From Anaerolineaceae bacterium (lineage in GTDB: Bacteria; Chloroflexota; Anaerolineae; Promineifilales; Promineifilaceae), in assembly GCA_002699125.1 (NCBI GenBank), contig PABI01000179.1, positions 24,652-88,651 on the forward strand: a DNA stretch of 64,000 bases. The letters run 5' to 3'. Shown here one piece after another: positions 59,233-64,000 of this stretch. Position numbers and translations under genes: made by a program. The notes below the pieces were generated by a model that saw only the letters and a program-made list of their open reading frames with translations, made no database searches and was not told the origin of the DNA. Numbering within the stretch: the stretch's first letter is position 1; every line of letters begins with the position of its first letter.

Positions 59233-61497
59233 TCACTTATGAACGATGGGCAAAAATAGTTTGTAAAGCGGCGGAATGTTTTGGTGCCAGCCGATTTTGC
59301 CGTCGTCAAACGAGGCAAACAGCAGTTCCTCAAAGCCGTCGCCATTCAAATCGGCGGAAAAGAGGGAACGCGCCCCACCAGCCTTGTCCGAAAGGATGTG
59401 CGTGATGAAATTTGGGGGATCCGCGCCATCATTTTCATACCAGACCACCTTGTCATCCCCCTGCGAGGCGGAAAACACGTCCGTGTCGCCATCTTTATCA
59501 ATATCTGCGGCATAAACAAATTTGGTGGTTACCGTATCGGTAGTAATGGTATGCGGGGTAAAGCTGGGCGGCAGCGCACCATCATTTTCATACCAGGCGA
59601 CCGTGCTATTGTTCCAATACGGGCCAGAGGTAGACAATATATCCATGAAACCATCACCATTCACATCTGCCGCATAAACGTGCTGGGCATTCAGGTTCAG
59701 GGCAACAACATGGGAGGTAAACGTAGGTCGATCAGTTCCGTCATTTTCAAACCAGTATAGATTTTCACGAGCAGAACCACCGACAATATCAATATCCAGA
59801 TCACCATCAATATCGACAGCCTTGATGGCAAATACATCAGTGAAGTCTGTATATACTTCATGGGCAGTAAATGTCGGATTGGCTCCCCCGCTGTTTTCAT
59901 ACCACCCAACGGGCCAATCACCCGCTCCCGAGATGAGGTCCTCATCGCTATCTCCATCCAGATCAGCTACATCGAGCGAAACTGGATGAAAAATACCTGT
60001 GGTAATGGTGTACATGGTAAAGACGGGTGGCTGGTTGCCATCATTGGCGTACCAGGCAATCTTGCCATCCAGCCGGGAGGAAGAGACCACATCCAGGTAC
60101 GGATCATTATTGATATAAGCGGCGATCACGCGCAACGGCCGTTCCGTGTCTGTCGTGATAGTGTGAGCTGTAAATGCTGGTTGAAGGCTGCCATCATTCT
60201 CGTACCAGGCCACCTGCCCATCATCGGCAGAGCCAGACAGCACATCCACATCTCCGTCGCTGTCCAGATCAGCAGCAAAGATACCATGGGCGCCAAACGT
60301 AGGCGTTACCACATAATGGAAGCTGAAGTCCGGCGTGGGCGCGCCGTCATTCTCATACCAGGCCACCTGCGCGTCCCGCAAAGTTAGCAAATCCAGATCG
60401 TCATCCTGATCGATATCTTCCGCAAACAGCGAATAAGTAAAAAGCCCATTGGCCACCTCGTGCCGAACAAATGTAGGCGTCAGGGTGCCGTCGCTTTCAT
60501 ACCAGTTCATCTGCCCGGTGCCAGTGGACGAGCCAGACAGCACGTCTACATCGCCATCATCATCCAAATCAGCCGCCGAAATCAGCCACGGCATCGCTGC
60601 CTCAGCCGACACAATGTGCGATGTAAAGCTGGGCAGCGCCGCCCCGTCGCTTTCATACCAGGCAACGGTGTTGTTACCGGTTGCGCCAGAGATAATGTCC
60701 AGTGCCCCATCTTTGTTAAGATCCACCACATGAACGGCAACAGCACCAACGGCCGTATCCGTGATCACATGCGGTGTAAATGTGGGCAGCGCCCCGCCAT
60801 CATGGGCAAACCAGACAATCGCATCAGCCCCAGACGCAGCCACCACCAGATCGACGTATCCATTCTGATCTAGATCGGCCGGATAGACGGCATACGCCCC
60901 ATCTAAGGTATTTGTGATGATGTGCCTGGTGAAGACGGCCGTCTCGTTTTCAAACCAGACCACCGTATCATCCAGATTTGCCGTGCTGATGACGTCAAAA
61001 TCACCATCGCGGTCCAGATCGGCCGTTTTCAGGCCGCGTGGCCGGCTTCCCCCGTCACCCAGCTCGTGTTTTATAAAGGCCGGCGGCGTGCCACCTTGAT
61101 TTTCAAACCAAAAGATGGTTGTTTGCAGAAGCGTAGATAGCAGTAAATCGAGATCGCCGTCACCGTCCAGATCGGCCGTTTCCAACGCCTGCACATTTTC
61201 CAACCCGGTATCCAGCAAATGCACCTGAAAACTCGGCGGCACCAGACCACGATTTTCATACCAGACCAGCTCGCTGTTCACCGATCCACCGGAAATGACA
61301 TCCAGATCGCCATCCTGGTCAATATCAACCGGCTGAAAAACTAATGTGTCCTGCGGCGAAGCGGTTAACAATCTGGGTGGTGAAAATTCTGTATGGCGTG
61401 GCTGCACCGCTCCTTGAGCCATTGTCAATTGAAGTGCAAAAAGCAAAGTTAAACTTAGGGTAAGTAACAAACCTAGAAGTGCGTAACGACGAAACAT
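59233..61497 (-). CDS. Secreted FG-GAP/VCBS-repeat protein with 14 calcium-binding repeats
   Basis: 754 residues from the ATG at 61497. A signal peptide (LLGLLLTLSLTLLFALQLTM) is followed by 14 units of about 52 residues, each with a DxDxDGDxD-like Ca-binding loop (for example DIDQDGDLDVISGG, DLDGDGDLDLLLS, DLDSDGDVDVLSGS) and usually WYENDG. Unit 9 (YINNDPYLDVV) is degenerate. 14 units is twice seven, which suggests two seven-bladed beta-propellers. There is no C-terminal membrane anchor. It is a secreted, calcium-dependent protein likely involved in adhesion or matrix interaction (family inference). Confidence 0.87.
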   Translation of the reverse strand: MFRRYALLGLLLTLSLTLLFALQLTMAQGAVQPRHTEFSPPRLLTASPQDTLVFQPVDIDQDGDLDVISGGSVNSELVWYENRGLVPPSFQVHLLDTGLENVQALETADLDGDGDLDLLLSTLLQTTIFWFENQGGTPPAFIKHELGDGGSRPRGLKTADLDRDGDFDVISTANLDDTVVWFENETAVFTRHIITNTLDGAYAVYPADLDQNGYVDLVVAASGADAIVWFAHDGGALPTFTPHVITDTAVGAVAVHVVDLNKDGALDIISGATGNNTVAWYESDGAALPSFTSHIVSAEAAMPWLISAADLDDDGDVDVLSGSSTGTGQMNWYESDGTLTPTFVRHEVANGLFTYSLFAEDIDQDDDLDLLTLRDAQVAWYENDGAPTPDFSFHYVVTPTFGAHGIFAADLDSDGDVDVLSGSADDGQVAWYENDGSLQPAFTAHTITTDTERPLRVIAAYINNDPYLDVVSSSRLDGKIAWYANDGNQPPVFTMYTITTGIFHPVSLDVADLDGDSDEDLISGAGDWPVGWYENSGGANPTFTAHEVYTDFTDVFAIKAVDIDGDLDIDIVGGSARENLYWFENDGTDRPTFTSHVVALNLNAQHVYAADVNGDGFMDILSTSGPYWNNSTVAWYENDGALPPSFTPHTITTDTVTTKFVYAADIDKDGDTDVFSASQGDDKVVWYENDGADPPNFITHILSDKAGGARSLFSADLNGDGFEELLFASFDDGKIGWHQNIPPLYKLFLPIVHK

Positions 61498-61624
61498 ATC
61501 TCCCTCCCTGTTATATATTAAGTTGGAAAGCTGAGTGAGTGGCTCACCGGTCGTTACCTGACACAAAACGACGCTAACAGTATATAATTTTTCGCTTTAC
61601 GCTTCAATTAAGGAGAGTCGGTAA

Positions 61625-62080
61625 ATGAGGCAAAACAATGTGATAGTACGGCCGTTTCACCCCTCAGATCAAGCGGCTACCAAACAACTCATTCTGGCTG
61701 GCCTGGCCGACCATTGGGGCACACTTGACCCTACGCTCAATCCAGATCTCAACGATATTGCTCACAGCTACCGGGGAGAAACTTTTTTATTAGCCGTGCA
61801 AGATGGGAAGATTATTGGTTGTGGAGCTTTGATTCAGGAAGAAGGGATGGCGGGATACGGCCGTATCGTGCGCATGTCTGTCAAAAAAGAAACCCGACGA
61901 CAGGGAATTGGCCAACTCATTTTGCACCACCTCCAGTTAGCAGCAAAACAGCGTCAATTCCACAAAATTGTCTTGGAAACCACCCAAACCTGGACAGAAG
62001 TGGTGGCTTTCTACCAGGCCAATGGTTTCCGCATCATTAGCCATCGTGATGGCGATACACACTTTGAAAAAACTCTCTAA
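61625..62080 (+). CDS. GNAT-family N-acetyltransferase
   Basis: 151 residues. Motif A is GRIVRMSVKKETRRQGIGQL, with the RxxGxG/A acetyl-CoA binding signature, and the C-terminal motif B includes VAFYQANGFRIIS. It transfers an acetyl group from acetyl-CoA to an unknown amine. Its stop overlaps the convergent MFS gene by 4 nt. Confidence 0.88.
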   Translation: MRQNNVIVRPFHPSDQAATKQLILAGLADHWGTLDPTLNPDLNDIAHSYRGETFLLAVQDGKIIGCGALIQEEGMAGYGRIVRMSVKKETRRQGIGQLILHHLQLAAKQRQFHKIVLETTQTWTEVVAFYQANGFRIISHRDGDTHFEKTL

Positions 62081-63381
62081 TCCCCCGCATACCAAAACGC
62101 CTGGACTCGCGCATGCGTTGAATTCCGCCGCGACCAACTGTAAAAACTAATCCAGCCAAACGAGAACAGCATCCCCATTCCGGCAAACAGCAGTGCCGTC
62201 TGGTTCAAACCCCACAACGGCGAATCCTGGAATATACCCGCCAACAGTGTGGAAATTGATTGCGTCAACGTCAACATGGCAAACTCAAAAGCAAATACTC
62301 GCCCCCGGTACCGGTCTGGCACCACAATTTGCAGCAAAACGGCCGAAAACACCCACATCGTCCCACTGCCCACCGTCCGCACCAGAGTAGCCAGCAAGAA
62401 CAGGCCAAACGTCGGCGCGGTGGCCAATCCCCAAATTCCGGCCGCCACCAACACCATGCCAATTGTCGCACCTAAAATCAGTCGCGGTGGTCTGCTGCCC
62501 AATGCGCGTCGCATAAACAAAGGGCCTAAACCGGTGCCCAAACCACTCATCACATAGATGATGCCCAATGAGGCCGTTCCCCCATCTTCAATTTGTAGCG
62601 TCGCTGCCAAAGGAAACATCGTAAAGGGAAACACGTTATCGGCAAAGCTTATCTCCAGAACGTTAACCGCCCCCCACACCAGTGAACCCGTTGCTTTAAT
62701 CAAGCTGAGAATGAGGAGATACGGCCGTCCCCACAAATAGCGAAAGCCGTCCACAAAATCCAGCCACCCCCCCTGACTTTCCTCGCCTGGCAACGCCCGT
62801 ACAACTTTCAATGTAATGCGACTGATAAACCAGGCCGAGAGCACAAAAGTTAACGAATCTAACACAAATGCTGTTTCTGCCCCGAAAACGGCCGCAACCA
62901 CCCCACCCAGAAAAGCACCCAAAGCGAGCATTGTGCTCCAGGTAAAGCTGTCCAAAGCATTTGCCGTCACCAGCTCCCGGCGCTCAACAACCATCGCTAC
63001 AACTGCCGAACGAGCCGGTGTAAACAACGCACTCAAAGCAAATTGGGCCACCGTCAACAAGTAGAAAACCCAAACCTGTCCCGTCACCCCCACCACTAGA
63101 AAACCTAAAACCACAACCGCGCGCAGCACATCAGAAATAACCATCAAATTCCGCCGGTTATATCGATCAGCCAAAACGCCAGCCAGCGGGCTAAACAAGA
63201 ACAGGGGTAAAAACCGAGCCAAAAAAAGGTAGCTTATCGCTACCCCAGAACTACTTAATTCAGTTATCAACTCCGCTGCTGCAATTAGATTAAACCAATC
63301 GCCCAATTGTGAGACGACATTACCTAGCCACAAATAGCGATAATTTTCATTACGCCTAAGCAGGGAGAGATACTCTTGCAT
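62077..63381 (-). CDS. MFS transporter (EntS/multidrug-like)
   Basis: 434 residues, 12 predicted membrane helices. The N-terminus YLWLGNVVSQLGDWFNLIAA and the motif A-like LAGVLADRYNRRNLMVISD are of the siderophore/macrolide exporter subgroup (MFS_3). The stop codon overlaps the GNAT stop by 4 nt. Octamer 62721-62728 lies in its coding region. Confidence 0.88.
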   Translation of the reverse strand: MQEYLSLLRRNENYRYLWLGNVVSQLGDWFNLIAAAELITELSSSGVAISYLFLARFLPLFLFSPLAGVLADRYNRRNLMVISDVLRAVVVLGFLVVGVTGQVWVFYLLTVAQFALSALFTPARSAVVAMVVERRELVTANALDSFTWSTMLALGAFLGGVVAAVFGAETAFVLDSLTFVLSAWFISRITLKVVRALPGEESQGGWLDFVDGFRYLWGRPYLLILSLIKATGSLVWGAVNVLEISFADNVFPFTMFPLAATLQIEDGGTASLGIIYVMSGLGTGLGPLFMRRALGSRPPRLILGATIGMVLVAAGIWGLATAPTFGLFLLATLVRTVGSGTMWVFSAVLLQIVVPDRYRGRVFAFEFAMLTLTQSISTLLAGIFQDSPLWGLNQTALLFAGMGMLFSFGWISFYSWSRRNSTHARVQAFWYAGD

Positions 63382-63440
63382 TAGAATTCAGACCTGTCGT
63401 ATGGGAAAGAGAAAACTTTAGCGAGGAAAATAAAAAGGTC

Positions 63441-63558
63441 TCTTGGCAATGACCTACTCTCCCAGGGGGTCGCCCCCCAAGTACCATCAGCGCTAGCGAG
63501 CTTAACTTCCGGGTTCGGGATGGGACCGGGTGTACCTTCGCCGCTCAAATCACCAAGA
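63441..63558 (-). rRNA. rrf: 5S ribosomal RNA
   Basis: On the minus strand the segment shows the conserved 5S core (TCCCATCCCGAACCCGGAAG and GAGAGTAGGTCATTGCC). The 5' and 3' flanks pair beyond helix I (AAGGTCTCTTGG with CCAAGAGACCTT), forming a processing stem, and a T-run after it gives a terminator. The ends are approximate to a few bases. Confidence 0.9.
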
Positions 63559-63660
63559 GACCTTCTTATAAACAAAAAGATCAATTAATACTAAATAGTA
63601 ATCCAAAACTACAAATCGTGTATTCGTCAGAAAACCGAATTCTCCGTATCAAGTGGAACG

Positions 63661-64000
<340 letters not shown>

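Larger units (their letters stand above)
484..62728. repeat. Highly iterated palindrome ACGGCCGT (about 98 copies across the window)
   Basis: The self-complementary octamer ACGGCCGT was counted by hand: first at 484-491, last at 62721-62728, about 98 exact copies. From about 54% GC composition only about 1.3 are expected. Extra copies with a mismatch at the first or last base (for example GCGGCCGT, ACGGCCGA) number about 35-40. It occurs in coding regions in all phases and in intergenic regions; two copies abut at 3752-3767. It is not tied to one gene type. Confidence 0.9.

Noticed and set aside
63381..63584. 67-residue frame over the 5S gene
   Set aside because: It is an rRNA sequence read as protein.

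Overview
The window is a densely coded bacterial chromosome segment, about 54% GC by eye, with roughly sixty intact protein genes on both strands and the 3' end of an rRNA operon (23S then 5S, minus strand) at the right edge. There is no IS element, prophage, CRISPR array or recognisable tRNA. A bifunctional-type transaldolase/glucose-6-phosphate isomerase tail next to zwf, anaerobic GlpABC, lipoproteins with Thr/Pro/Glu-rich linkers, and many two-component and ABC systems fit a Chloroflexota lineage (Anaerolineae-like). This assignment is inferred from gene content and was not tested by phylogeny.

Layout. 1-2.6 kb: pentose-phosphate/glycolysis entry (pgi tail, zwf). 2.6-13.1 kb: a membrane metallopeptidase-like protein, an orphan response regulator, a secreted glycosidase-like protein, a WYL regulator divergent from a GyrI-like protein, a histidine kinase/OmpR-type pair, a CsoR-family repressor with an OsmC protein, a zinc ribbon, a glycosyltransferase and an ATPase. 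13.2-17.5 kb: glpABC. 18-27.3 kb: a REC-kinase hybrid, DoxX, a TPR protein, a thioredoxin-fold protein, panB-panE, a nitroreductase, an alpha/beta hydrolase with an elaborate leader, and an EamA exporter. 27.5-31.8 kb: a ChvE-type sugar ABC operon whose binding protein is two binding proteins fused in tandem. 32.3-42.4 kb: a GWAEG-repeat protein, two FAD oxidoreductases, membrane proteins, a PadR/HAAS pair, and a TetR regulator divergent from a sulfotransferase operon. 42.8-54.3 kb: glnS, hslO, a kinase, a glycosidase-like lipoprotein, an ABC-2 exporter followed by a kinase/regulator pair, and malic enzyme. 54.5-63.4 kb: a lone receiver, small enzymes, two MFS transporters, a 14-repeat FG-GAP protein and a GNAT acetyltransferase.

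The strongest unexplained signal is not a gene. The palindromic octamer ACGGCCGT occurs about 98 times by hand count (about one per 650 bp; about 1.3 expected from base composition), in genes and between them, on top of many one-mismatch relatives. It behaves like a highly iterated palindrome comparable in kind to HIP1 of cyanobacteria, and it leaves Thr-Ala-Val, Asn-Gly-Arg and Arg-Pro signatures in unrelated proteins. A second layer is a rich set of intergenic hairpins belonging to several dispersed families.

Other notable items are a consensus promoter carrying two back-to-back TetR-type operators plus a terminator and a second hairpin ahead of an alpha/beta hydrolase; a PadR gene predicted to be transcribed without a leader; a CsoR-family protein with Tyr in place of the metal-binding His; and a 39-residue membrane peptide gene at 21976-22095.
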